Below, piece by piece: positions 15,443 through 23,719 of a stretch of 64,000 nucleotides of DNA (position 1 is its first letter; the number at the start of each line of letters is the position of its first letter). The translations under genes were made by a program, and so were the position numbers. The notes under the pieces are model-generated. The model saw nothing but the letters and a program-made list of their open reading frames with translations. It ran no database searches and was not told the origin of the DNA. Source of the DNA: Rossellomorea aquimaris (GTDB taxonomy: Bacteria; Bacillota; Bacilli; Bacillales; Bacillaceae_B); NCBI RefSeq assembly GCF_008180865.1, contig NZ_VTEX01000002.1, forward strand, positions 744,001 to 808,000. Reading direction: 5' to 3'.

Positions 15443-17359
15443 ATGAGCTCACAATCCAAAGCCTTATCCATGGGGACACCGAATGAAAAAATAAACTTCT
15501 TTGAAAAAATAAAGCCTCATGCAGAATTGATTGCCGCACTAGTAAGCGGTGTGTTTATTTTACTGGGATGGTTGACGTCAAACGATGACTCAAGCTTGAG
15601 CATCATCTTCTATCTCCTTGCTTTTGCCATCGGCGGATTCGCGAAAGCCAAAGAAGGAATCGAAGAAACCATCGAAAACAAAGAACTGAATGTAGAAATG
15701 CTGATGATTTTTGCCGCCGTTGGGTCTGCCATCATCGGTTACTGGACAGAGGGTGCCATCCTGATCTTTATCTTCGCTGTCAGCGGCGCACTTGAAACGT
15801 ATACGATGAACAAAACTCAGAAGGAAATTTCCGCACTCATGCAGCTTCAGCCTGAAGAAGCATGGCTCGTGACAGGATCTGGTGAAAAGAAAGTCCACGT
15901 TTCAAGGCTTGAAATCGGCGATCATATTTTAATTAAACCAGGTGAACGCGTTCCAACAGACGGAGTGGTCGTTAAAGGAACAACGTCCATCGATGAAGCA
16001 GCCATTTCCGGAGAAGCAGTCCCTGTAACGAAAGGTCAAAGAGATGAAGTGTTCGCAGGAACGGTCAATATCAACGGTGCCATCACGGTTGAAATGACCA
16101 AACCAAGCAGCGAAACCCTTTTCCAAAAAATCATTGATCTCGTGCAATCCGCACAAAGTGAAAAGTCGCCTTCACAGCAGTTCATCGAACGCTTTGAAGG
16201 AACGTATGTAAAAGTCGTGCTTGCCGTTGTCTTCCTGATGATGTTCCTACCCCACTTCTTCCTCGGATGGAGCTGGACGGAAACATTCTACCGGGCAATG
16301 GTCCTGCTCGTTGTTGCTTCACCTTGTGCCCTGGTTGCAGCGATCATGCCGGCAAGTTTATCGGCGATTTCAAACGGTGCCCGTCATGGAATTCTTTTTA
16401 AAGGCGGAGCTCACTTGGAAAATTTGAGCAACATTAAAGCCATTGCCTTTGATAAAACAGGAACGTTGACGAAGGGGAAACCCGTCGTAACGGATATAGT
16501 GGTTAGGGATCATGTGGATGAACGTGAAGTCATGACTACCGTTGCTTCGATTGAAAACCAGTCGAATCACCCTCTTGCCCAAGCGATTGTCCGCCACGCA
16601 ACCCGCGAGTTAAACCTGGACCTTTTCCAGCCGGATTCCCTCGAAGACGTATCCGGTTGGGGAGTCAAAGCGCTTGTGGACGGAACCGAATGGAAAATCG
16701 GGAAAGCAGATTTTGTGGATAAAGTGTTGGCAGAACAATTTATGGATGGTACCTTTGGACGAATCGCTTCAGAAGGTAAAACGACGGTCTTTGTTGCCAA
16801 GGAAAATCAAATTGTGGCATTGATCGCATTGAAAGACGTGGTTCGTAAAGAAACCATTGAAGCGTTAGAATTATTGAAGCAAGAAGGCGTCCAAACCATC
16901 ATGCTGACAGGGGACAACGAAAAGACAGCCCGTGCCATCGCAGAAGAAGCCAAGGTTGCCTCCTTCATTGCTGAGTGCCTGCCGGAAACGAAAGTAGACG
17001 AACTGAAAAAGCTGAAACGCCAATTCGGTACCGTCGGAATGGTCGGGGACGGGATCAACGACGCACCTGCACTTGCAACGGCCAACGTCGGAATCGCCAT
17101 GGGTGAAGGCACCGACGTTGCCCTGGAAACAGCCGATGTCGTGTTAATGAAAAACGACCTTACCCGTATTGCTGAAGCTATTAAACTATCGAAAAAAATG
17201 AAGCGGATCGTGCAACAAAACGTGGTATTTTCAATTGCTGTGATCATGCTGCTGATCGCGTCGAACTTCCTGCAAATCCTGGATCTCCCTTATGGGGTCA
17301 TCGGGCATGAAGGTAGTACGATTTTGGTTATATTAAATGGTCTGCGATTGTTGAAATAA
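15443..17359 (+). CDS. zosA: P1B-type metal-transporting ATPase, ZosA-like
   Basis: Heavy-metal P-type ATPase of 638 residues, as long as B. subtilis ZosA (zinc uptake under peroxide stress). No N-terminal metal-binding (HMA) domain. Visible motifs: actuator 'SGEAVPVTKG', membrane metal site 'SPCALV' (SPC rather than CPC), phosphorylation loop 'DKTGTLTKGKP', nucleotide-binding His in 'NQSNHPLAQAIV', hinge 'GDGINDAP'. ATG at 15443 has AAGGAGG eight bases upstream; an in-frame ATG at 15401 would add 14 residues and lacks a site. The perfect PerR box at 15274 supports the ZosA identity rather than cadmium export. Ended by the hairpin at 17368. Confidence 0.9.
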   Translation: MSSQSKALSMGTPNEKINFFEKIKPHAELIAALVSGVFILLGWLTSNDDSSLSIIFYLLAFAIGGFAKAKEGIEETIENKELNVEMLMIFAAVGSAIIGYWTEGAILIFIFAVSGALETYTMNKTQKEISALMQLQPEEAWLVTGSGEKKVHVSRLEIGDHILIKPGERVPTDGVVVKGTTSIDEAAISGEAVPVTKGQRDEVFAGTVNINGAITVEMTKPSSETLFQKIIDLVQSAQSEKSPSQQFIERFEGTYVKVVLAVVFLMMFLPHFFLGWSWTETFYRAMVLLVVASPCALVAAIMPASLSAISNGARHGILFKGGAHLENLSNIKAIAFDKTGTLTKGKPVVTDIVVRDHVDEREVMTTVASIENQSNHPLAQAIVRHATRELNLDLFQPDSLEDVSGWGVKALVDGTEWKIGKADFVDKVLAEQFMDGTFGRIASEGKTTVFVAKENQIVALIALKDVVRKETIEALELLKQEGVQTIMLTGDNEKTARAIAEEAKVASFIAECLPETKVDELKKLKRQFGTVGMVGDGINDAPALATANVGIAMGEGTDVALETADVVLMKNDLTRIAEAIKLSKKMKRIVQQNVVFSIAVIMLLIASNFLQILDLPYGVIGHEGSTILVILNGLRLLK

Positions 17360-17367
17360 TGTTGATA

Positions 17368-17403
17368 AGCATCCAATCTTGAGGGATTGGATGCTTTTTT
17401 TTA
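17368..17403 (+). terminator. Terminator of zosA
   Basis: AAGCATCCAATC / GATTGGATGCTT stem, 6-base loop, run of nine T. Confidence 0.93.
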
Positions 17404-17438
17404 TGAATGGTATAGTGCGGCCAGCGATTCTCTGACAC

Positions 17439-17571
17439 TTATCCACACCCCTATTTCATCCCAATATATCAACCATTTTCACCTCCTAAAAATTATCCAC
17501 AATCTACATTCCCATGAATAACTCCCCCCTCTATTCCTCCCACTACTAAACAACCAGAATAGTTATCCACA
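17439..17571 (+). promoter_or_regulatory. Cluster of three perfect DnaA boxes
   Basis: TTATCCACA occurs exactly at 17439-17447, 17493-17501 and 17563-17571, all in the same orientation, in the non-coding gap between zosA and the PTS gene. Further exact copies lie nearby in coding DNA (TGTGGATAA at 16714 and 18830, TTATCCACA at 18783). No dnaA or replication gene is near, so this is a candidate DnaA-titrating cluster, not an origin. Confidence 0.65.
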
Positions 17572-17597
17572 TTCCCTGCAACACACCTTCCCCTACC

Positions 17598-17611
17598 AAG
17601 GTCCGTCCCTC
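17598..17611. repeat. AAGGTCCGTCCCTC dispersed repeat (last copy seen)
   Basis: Single exact copy 27 bases after the third DnaA box. No further full copy was found to the right of this point. Confidence 0.8.
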
Positions 17612-17688
17612 CAACTAATAATATTTTACTAAAATAATATTTTGTTGTTGCTTTATTGAAAGGGATATCATAAAATGTGTTTAGTTAG

Positions 17689-17702
17689 TGCAAACGGTTG
17701 CA
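17689..17702. promoter_or_regulatory. LacI-type palindrome upstream of the PTS gene
   Basis: TGCAAACGGTTGCA is a 14-bp near-perfect palindrome around a CG centre, the form of a LacI/CcpA-family operator, 142 bases before the PTS start. A LacI-family regulator is encoded 5 kb away at 23720. Confidence 0.6.
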
Positions 17703-17770
17703 TCTTTTTCATGTTACATAGCACTCTAGTCATGAATAGGTACCCCTCAGCATTTCACTTTAATTTGAAA

Positions 17771-17784
17771 TGTAAACGCACACA
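17771..17784. promoter_or_regulatory. cre-like site upstream of the PTS gene
   Basis: TGTAAACGCACACA agrees with the CcpA cre consensus TGWAANCGNTNWCA except for one base. It would place the sugar operon under catabolite control. Confidence 0.5.
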
Positions 17785-17843
17785 TGTCATTCAATATAAA
17801 ATATAGTTTCGAATAGATTGATATTAAAGGAGGAAACGGGTTT

Positions 17844-19478
17844 ATGAAGAATTTATTGTCGTTTGATTTTTGGCAGAAGTTCGGGAAAGCGTTGCTTGTA
17901 GTAGTGGCCGTCATGCCAGCTGCAGGGATCATGATTTCCCTCGGTAAGTTGATTGCGATGATGGGTGGAGACATCACATTAGTGCAAACGATTGCAAGAG
18001 TGATGGAGGATATCGGTTGGGGTGTCATCACTAATCTTCACATCCTTTTCGCCGTAGCCATCGGTGGTTCGTGGGCGAAAGAACGTGCAGGAGGAGCCTT
18101 CGCTGCTCTGATCGCCTTCATCCTCATCAACCGTATTACAGGCGCGATTTTTGGAGTTAATGGAGATATGCTTGGGGATCCTGAAGCAACAGTCTCTTCC
18201 CTTTTCGGACAAACCTTAGTGGTTTCTGATTATTTCACATCGGTCCTTGGTGCACCTGCTTTAAATATGGGTGTATTCGTCGGGATCATCTCAGGTTTCT
18301 TAGGAGCCAATCTTTTCAACAAATATTATAACTACAGTAAATTACCCGATGCTCTTTCCTTCTTTAACGGAAAACGTTTTGTACCATTTGTGGTGATTGT
18401 GGGCTCTATCGTCATCGCTGTCATCATGGCGATCGTATGGCCATTCATCCAGGGGTTACTGAATGATTTCGGTCAATGGATTGCAACATCGCGAAACACA
18501 GCACCAATCATTGCGCCATTTATTTTCGGTGCATTAGAACGTTTACTATTACCATTCGGTTTGCATCATATGTTAACGGTACCAATCAACTACACAGAAC
18601 TTGGCGGAACATACAAAATCCTGACAGGATCAGGTGCCGGTTCAACGGTTGCAGGTCAAGATCCACTTTGGCTTGCATGGATCGCTGACTTAAACAACTT
18701 CCTGGCTGCAGGAGATACAGAAAGCTACAAGCAATTATTAAATGACGTCACACCTGCACGTTTCAAAGTAGGTCAAATGATCTTATCCACAGCTGCCCTG
18801 ATCGGTATCGCCTATGCCATGTACCGTAATGTGGATAAAGACAAGAAGAAAAAATACAAATCTATGTTCCTATCAGCTGGTTTAGCCGTATTCCTAACAG
18901 GTGTTACAGAGCCAATCGAATTCATGTTCATGTTCGCAGCCCCACTTTTATATGTTGTGTACGCGATCATGACAGGACTTGCATTCGCGATTGTGGATAT
19001 CGTTCACATCCGCGTTCACTCATTCGGATCCATCGAGCTTCTGACTCGTGTGCCGATGATCATCAAAGCTGGTCTGTGGGTGGACCTTGTGAACTTCGTT
19101 ATTGCCTGTATCGTATTCTTTGCACTTAACTTTACGGTTGCCAACTTCCTGATCAAAAAGTTCAACTTCCCGACACCGGGGCGTAACGGGAACTACATTG
19201 AAGAGGAAGCATCCACAGGCGGCGGTACCGTAAGTGCCGATTCCATCGCACCAAAAGTCGTTGCCATGCTTGGCGGTAAAGAAAACATCGTAGACGTAGA
19301 TGCATGTATGACCCGTCTTCGTGTAACAGTAAAAGACACAAGCCTTGTCGGGACTGAACAGGAATGGAAGAAAAACGGAGCCTTGGGACTCATCCTGAAA
19401 GACAAAGGCGTACAAGCCATCTATGGTCCGAAAGCAGACGTCATCAAATCTGACATTCAAGATCTACTGGGAGCTTAA
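17844..19478 (+). CDS. PTS sugar permease EIIBC, glucose/maltose superfamily
   Basis: Membrane component of a phosphotransferase system that imports and phosphorylates a sugar. 544 residues. EIIC (about 1-430) begins 'FDFWQKFGKALLVVVAVMPA' and contains the 'GVTEPIEFMFMF' signature; EIIB (about 460-544) contains the phosphorylated Cys in 'VDVDACMTRLRVTV'. No EIIA is fused, so phosphate must come from an EIIA encoded elsewhere. The sequence is nearest to maltose/glucose-type (MalT-like) permeases, but the substrate is not proven; the glucanase downstream would fit a glucose or short glucan product. ATG at 17844 has AAAGGAGG upstream. The gene ends three bases before the EEP gene. Operator-like sites lie at 17689 and 17771. 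Confidence 0.85.
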   Translation: MKNLLSFDFWQKFGKALLVVVAVMPAAGIMISLGKLIAMMGGDITLVQTIARVMEDIGWGVITNLHILFAVAIGGSWAKERAGGAFAALIAFILINRITGAIFGVNGDMLGDPEATVSSLFGQTLVVSDYFTSVLGAPALNMGVFVGIISGFLGANLFNKYYNYSKLPDALSFFNGKRFVPFVVIVGSIVIAVIMAIVWPFIQGLLNDFGQWIATSRNTAPIIAPFIFGALERLLLPFGLHHMLTVPINYTELGGTYKILTGSGAGSTVAGQDPLWLAWIADLNNFLAAGDTESYKQLLNDVTPARFKVGQMILSTAALIGIAYAMYRNVDKDKKKKYKSMFLSAGLAVFLTGVTEPIEFMFMFAAPLLYVVYAIMTGLAFAIVDIVHIRVHSFGSIELLTRVPMIIKAGLWVDLVNFVIACIVFFALNFTVANFLIKKFNFPTPGRNGNYIEEEASTGGGTVSADSIAPKVVAMLGGKENIVDVDACMTRLRVTVKDTSLVGTEQEWKKNGALGLILKDKGVQAIYGPKADVIKSDIQDLLGA

Positions 19479-19481
19479 TAC

Positions 19482-20285
19482 ATGAAACTACTCACGTTGA
19501 ATTGTCACTCATGGCAGGAAGACAACCAACTCGAAAAAATCTCGATCCTGGCACATGACATCGCGGAGAAATCCTACGATGTCATCGCCCTCCAGGAAGT
19601 CAGTCAGCTGATCGAAAGTGAACCAGTCGAGGGCTTCGTTAAAAAAGACAATTTTGCCCTCGTCCTTCTTGGAGAACTGGAGAAACAAGGTGTGACAGAT
19701 TACACACTCGTTTGGGACTTCGCTCATATCGGATACGACGTGTACGAAGAAGGCGTGGCAATATTAACGAAACACCCGGTCGTTGAAGAACACCGCTTCT
19801 TCATCTCAAAAAGCCATGACCAATCCTACTGGAAAACCCGAAAGATTGTAGGGGCGACGATTTCATATGAAGGAAAGCCCTTCACCTTCTTCTCCTGCCA
19901 CCTCGGCTGGTGGACAGATGATGAAGAACCGTTCAAGTTTCAAGTTGATTCCTTGATGGAGCAAGTCACCCCTGAATCCCCCTTCTTTTTAATGGGAGAC
20001 TTCAATAATAATGCATGGGTTCGTGAAGAAGGATACGATTACCTTCTTTCAAAAGGACTCCTGGATACATTTGATGTAGCCGCCCAACGGGACAGCGGTG
20101 TCACCGTTGAAGGGAAGATTGCCGGATGGGATGAGAATAAGGTCGATTTAAGGATTGATCTTGTGTTGTCCAGTGAGAAAGTGGAGGTTAAGTCTTCACG
20201 TGTCATCTTTAATCATGTGAATAAACCTGTTGTCTCGGATCACTTCGGGGTTGAAGTGGTTTTGGGTAAAGGAGAAAGCAGCTGA
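19482..20285 (+). CDS. Endonuclease/exonuclease/phosphatase-family protein
   Basis: 267-residue metal-dependent hydrolase of the EEP (DNase I-like) fold. Motifs in order: 'MKLLTLNCHSW' (metal-coordinating Asn), 'DVIALQEV' (metal Glu), 'FFSCHLGWW', 'FLMGDFNN' (catalytic Asp/Asn) and 'RIDLVL...VVSDHFGV' (Asp and His). The family includes nucleases, phosphodiesterases and sugar- or inositol-phosphate phosphatases; here coupling to a PTS gene suggests a substrate in sugar-phosphate metabolism, an inference only. The ATG at 19482 lies three bases after the PTS stop and its ribosome site (GGGAG) is inside the PTS gene, so translation is coupled. The stop is within the terminator hairpin at 20275. 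Confidence 0.85.
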   Translation: MKLLTLNCHSWQEDNQLEKISILAHDIAEKSYDVIALQEVSQLIESEPVEGFVKKDNFALVLLGELEKQGVTDYTLVWDFAHIGYDVYEEGVAILTKHPVVEEHRFFISKSHDQSYWKTRKIVGATISYEGKPFTFFSCHLGWWTDDEEPFKFQVDSLMEQVTPESPFFLMGDFNNNAWVREEGYDYLLSKGLLDTFDVAAQRDSGVTVEGKIAGWDENKVDLRIDLVLSSEKVEVKSSRVIFNHVNKPVVSDHFGVEVVLGKGESS

Positions 20286-20306
20286 TCTTGGATCGGCTGC
20301 TTTTTT
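20275..20306 (+). terminator. Terminator of the PTS-EEP operon
   Basis: AAAGCAGCTGATC / GATCGGCTGCTTT stem with TTG loop and six T; it overlaps the EEP stop codon. Confidence 0.92.
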
Positions 20307-20354
20307 GTAGTTTTTGGCTTACAGTTGGATCGGGATCGTATTGCTTTTTATGGT

Positions 20355-20490
20355 TGATCTGCAGGATTTCTATTTTGTTGGTTTGTCCTTCAGGAAAATT
20401 ATCTGCCCTATTTCTATTTTATCTGCCGCTCTGGAGATTTATCTGCCAAACTACAGTTTTATCTGCCACTTTACATCTTTCGACAAACTT
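20355..20490. repeat. 20-bp-period intergenic array, core TTATCTGCC (array C)
   Basis: TCTGCC starts at 20402, 20422, 20442 and 20462, exactly 20 bp apart. An outlying TCTGC is at 20358 and a degenerate CGAC unit near 20480. Located in the convergent gap between the EEP and glucanase genes. Confidence 0.88.
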
Positions 20491-20515
20491 CTCATCACTC
20501 CCCACACTACACAAC

Positions 20516-20535
20516 TTGACTGAACGCTCAGTCAA
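20516..20535. promoter_or_regulatory. 20-bp palindrome with TetR-type layout
   Basis: TTGACTGAACGCTCAGTCAA has perfect 8-bp arms around ACGC. Such palindromes are typical operators of TetR-family regulators, yet the site lies between two 3' gene ends and no TetR gene is in the window. Confidence 0.45.
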
Positions 20536-20563
20536 ATACGCTCACCACCTCCCCCCCAAACAT

Positions 20564-20595
20564 CAAAAAAAGCACAGCGCCCAAAAGACGCTGTA
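20564..20595 (-). terminator. Terminator of the glucanase gene
   Basis: On the minus strand ACAGCG / CGCTGT stem with a 9-base loop, then GCTTTTTTT. Confidence 0.85.
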
Positions 20596-20602
20596 CCCCA
20601 GC

Positions 20603-23563
20603 TTACTTCAACTCCACATTATCAATCACTACATCATGTGAGCCAAGCACCTCTCCAGTGGCACCCAGTAAAAACTTAACACTCGTTTCCTCCCTCAAAG
20701 GGGTGGTAAACGTATATTCAAAGCGATCCATATTTTCATTAAGTTCAGCAATTTCCGAGAGGTACCTCGTATATTGACTGTTTTCAAGCGTCACTGCCAT
20801 CGACCTGGCTACTGAAGAGCTTGCATCGAAGGAAAGCGTGTATTCTTTCCCGGGCTCTAGCACCAGATTCCCCTGAAAGAGTTGAACACTCCATGCTTCC
20901 ATTCCTTCATTCCCAATGGAGATATGTGCTTCACCATCAACATGCTGAATACTTGCTCCTGCATCAAAATGGATGTAGGACTCCCATGGATCTAAGCCAT
21001 TGTCGAATGTCCCGTTTTTAATAGGTAAAGGATCAACGGGTCCCACTTTTTTCAATAGTTTAATATTATCCAACTTCACCTCATGAGTGCTGCCCCCAAG
21101 GTGGATGACCAGCTGCGCTTCCAAATCTGTCATATCCGGCATCGAGAAAGCCATGCCATGATTTTCCCAATCACCATTCAGAGAGATCGTTTCCTTTGCA
21201 TAGGAAATCTCTCCATCCTTGCTTCTCATCTCAATCTGAATACCACGGGCACTTTCAGCCACCCCGTCCAGTGTCAGTTCATATTCACTCCCAGCCTGAA
21301 GCTGCACACCTTTTTGCACTAATTGTACTTCGTCCGTTTCATTTAAAGGCTTGGACGAAAATTCCCGCTCTTCAGGATCCACTTCCATGGAATCAGCATT
21401 CTCGGAATCTACCAGATTCCAATAAAGCAAACGGTCAGGGAATCCCTGGTCGAACGTTCCATTATAGACAAGGTTCCCGTCAGGAAGCGCAGGCTTGGAA
21501 GCATCCGGATCCACTTTCACAGGAGGGATTTCCTCGACCCGGACATTTCCGATCCAGACAGGCAGGGTGGACAAGCCCAAATTAAACTCCAGTCGGGCTG
21601 CAAGATCGGTTTCCTCCGTCATTTGGAACACCGTTTCATAGGATTGCACCTGATCTGATAACTCATACGACTCGCTTCTTGAATACGTGGCATATCCCCT
21701 CTCTGCACCTCCGCTGACTTTTACATTGATCGGACGCGGTTCACTGGACTTCGCATCAAAGGACACACGATAATAACGTCCTTTTCCAATAGAGGCATCT
21801 TGTATCAGCTGGACAGAATAAGGTTGATTACCGGGCTCCTGTATATCGACTTTTGCATAGTTCACGCTATCCACCTGGTCGATGGATACATTTGCTTTCC
21901 CGCCAAAATCAGGCACGGTCAAGAAATACCAATAATCCGTGTTCTCCACTCCTGCAATCCCTTCTACGTCTTCCCATTCCTGATCAAACCCATTATTGTA
22001 AATGAGGTTCCCGTCTTCAAGGGGTTGTTTCGCCTCATCTGGCAAAGGAGCTTGCTCGAAAACTGGTAACTCGGGAGTCTTATAAGGTCGTCCCGTCAGA
22101 TCATACACCCGCACATAGTCAATGTTCATGTATTGAGGGAACATGGTATCCTCAGTTGGATCTCCATCAAAGTTCCCGCCGATCGCCAGGTTCAATAGCA
22201 TATGGAATGGCTGATCAAATGGAGCTGGATATGTGAAATTAGCTGATGTGCCAATTCCTTTGCTATACCAATTGTTTTGGGTTTGGCGGAGTTTTCCATC
22301 TACATACCAGCGAATTTCCCCCGGTTCCCATTCAACCGAGTATACATGTTCGTCTGCAATGGTCGATTCATCTTCAAAGGCATAGTGTGCGCCGGTGTAT
22401 TTGTTATTTGGCCAGCTTTCACCATAGTGAATCGTGCCGATCGCTTCATGGGGATTGCTTCCCTGTGCCTCCAAGATGTCAATCTCCCCTGATGCTGCCC
22501 ATCCACCATATCGATCATCTTCAGGAAGCATCCAGAATGCCGGCCAATACCCTTTTCCAACCGGAAGCGACGCCTTTATTTCGAATTTCCCATACGTTTT
22601 TGAAAAAAGACCCTTCGTTTTTAGGCGAGCCGATGTATAAGAGTACCCCTCATATTCTTCTTCTTTAGCCGTGATCACGAGCTTTCCATCTTCTGTCTTC
22701 GCATTTTCAGGGCGGTCTGTGTAATATTGCTTTTCATTATTCCCCCACCCCGGGATAAATTGACCGTTCGCATCGGTATACCCGTTGCCGATATCAAACG
22801 TCCACTTTCCACGGTCAATCTCTGTTTGATTAAATTCATCATGCCACATCAGGGACCATGGAGTGGTGAAAGAAGTAGCGTCAAAAGTTTCTTTTCCATT
22901 GAACATGATGGGGCTATCAAGGGTTGCTTCTTGTACGGAGCCATCACCGGTAATAACAGATCCCTTACCTGCCTTCAACACATGAAGCTCTTTCACTAAC
23001 CCATTAGTGGGAAGAGTGAACTTTGAAAACGTGTTCAATTTTACCCGTTCGGCAATACCCCCAAGCTCTACATTAGCCTGACCCTTTTTGCCGGTGGTTG
23101 TGACTGTATCAAACTCACCTTGCAGTGTAGCCTTTTTCTTTTTAGAAGGAGAGGAATATACCGTTACATCCTGAAAGCCTTCCGATGTAATTTCATTCTC
23201 TGTTAACAAAACCTGTCCATCCAGCCGTGTCTCATTGACATTGGATTCTCCAGAAACGGTGATCTTCGTGGCATGGGCAGGTGTTTGAACAGAGAGGCTA
23301 TGTAACTGGGAATCTTTCAATTCGAAAGTTTCAGGAGCTTTCCCTTTCACAATGGTGGTGCCAAGAACCGTCACATTCTCAAACGTAATATTTCTCCCTG
23401 CACCAGGGGTGATGACTAAATCGCCTTCAATCGTTTTATTCTTTAAGGTCGAATCCTTGAGGTGATAGGGTTTATCCTTATGTGCTGCTTTTCCTATGTT
23501 ACCTGGTGTAAGACTCATAATGAGACATGCAGCGGTAAAAGAGGTGACTGCTTTTTTGATCAT
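20603..23563 (-). CDS. Secreted GH16 endo-beta-1,3-glucanase (laminarinase-like) with three CBM4/9-like modules
   Basis: Large exported beta-glucanase of 986 residues. Order: signal peptide (about 1-26); a 200-residue beta-strand-rich domain with 'GDLVITPGAGRNITFENVTV' repeats that looks like a right-handed beta-helix; the GH16 catalytic domain (about 235-490) with the 'GEIDILEAQG' signature, in which Glu360 (nucleophile), Asp362 and Glu365 (acid/base) fit ExDxxE; then three carbohydrate-binding modules, each opening with '(N)LIYNNGFDQ', 'NLVYNGTFDQG' or 'IKNGTFDNGLDPW'. No cell-wall anchor. ATG at 23563 has AGGAGG upstream; a longer frame reaches 23605 but starts inside an operator. Promoter and palindrome at 23588-23643. 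The downstream PTS is the likely uptake route for products. Confidence 0.93.
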   Translation of the reverse strand: MIKKAVTSFTAACLIMSLTPGNIGKAAHKDKPYHLKDSTLKNKTIEGDLVITPGAGRNITFENVTVLGTTIVKGKAPETFELKDSQLHSLSVQTPAHATKITVSGESNVNETRLDGQVLLTENEITSEGFQDVTVYSSPSKKKKATLQGEFDTVTTTGKKGQANVELGGIAERVKLNTFSKFTLPTNGLVKELHVLKAGKGSVITGDGSVQEATLDSPIMFNGKETFDATSFTTPWSLMWHDEFNQTEIDRGKWTFDIGNGYTDANGQFIPGWGNNEKQYYTDRPENAKTEDGKLVITAKEEEYEGYSYTSARLKTKGLFSKTYGKFEIKASLPVGKGYWPAFWMLPEDDRYGGWAASGEIDILEAQGSNPHEAIGTIHYGESWPNNKYTGAHYAFEDESTIADEHVYSVEWEPGEIRWYVDGKLRQTQNNWYSKGIGTSANFTYPAPFDQPFHMLLNLAIGGNFDGDPTEDTMFPQYMNIDYVRVYDLTGRPYKTPELPVFEQAPLPDEAKQPLEDGNLIYNNGFDQEWEDVEGIAGVENTDYWYFLTVPDFGGKANVSIDQVDSVNYAKVDIQEPGNQPYSVQLIQDASIGKGRYYRVSFDAKSSEPRPINVKVSGGAERGYATYSRSESYELSDQVQSYETVFQMTEETDLAARLEFNLGLSTLPVWIGNVRVEEIPPVKVDPDASKPALPDGNLVYNGTFDQGFPDRLLYWNLVDSENADSMEVDPEEREFSSKPLNETDEVQLVQKGVQLQAGSEYELTLDGVAESARGIQIEMRSKDGEISYAKETISLNGDWENHGMAFSMPDMTDLEAQLVIHLGGSTHEVKLDNIKLLKKVGPVDPLPIKNGTFDNGLDPWESYIHFDAGASIQHVDGEAHISIGNEGMEAWSVQLFQGNLVLEPGKEYTLSFDASSSVARSMAVTLENSQYTRYLSEIAELNENMDRFEYTFTTPLREETSVKFLLGATGEVLGSHDVVIDNVELK

Positions 23564-23587
23564 TGGAACGCCTCCTGTTTTGAATTT

Positions 23588-23605
23588 ATGTCTCACGTGG
23601 GACAT
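23588..23605. promoter_or_regulatory. 18-bp palindrome at the glucanase transcription start
   Basis: ATGTCTCACGTGGGACAT is symmetric but for one pair and sits immediately downstream of the glucanase -10, a typical repressor position. The adjacent LacI-family protein is the natural candidate. Confidence 0.6.
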
Positions 23606-23614
23606 TTGTATATA

Positions 23615-23643
23615 ACTATAAAAGCATCACCACTCTTTGACAA
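23615..23643 (-). promoter_or_regulatory. SigA promoter of the glucanase gene
   Basis: -35 TTGTCA (23638-23643), 17-bp spacer, -10 TATAGT (23615-23620), read on the minus strand. Confidence 0.75.
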
Positions 23644-23676
23644 CATTTTTTTACAATAACAATCCCCTTTTAAACG

Positions 23677-23713
23677 CAAAAAAATGCTTACTCCCTTGGG
23701 AATACAGCATTTT
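23677..23713 (-). terminator. Terminator of the LacI-family gene
   Basis: AAATGCT / AGCATTT stem with a 17-base loop and TTTTTTTG on the minus strand. Confidence 0.75.
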
Positions 23714-23719
23714 CTCTTC

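Noticed and set aside
17439-17571. A replication origin at the DnaA boxes
   Set aside because: No dnaA, dnaN or AT-rich unwinding element with DnaA-trio character nearby; only the boxes are present.
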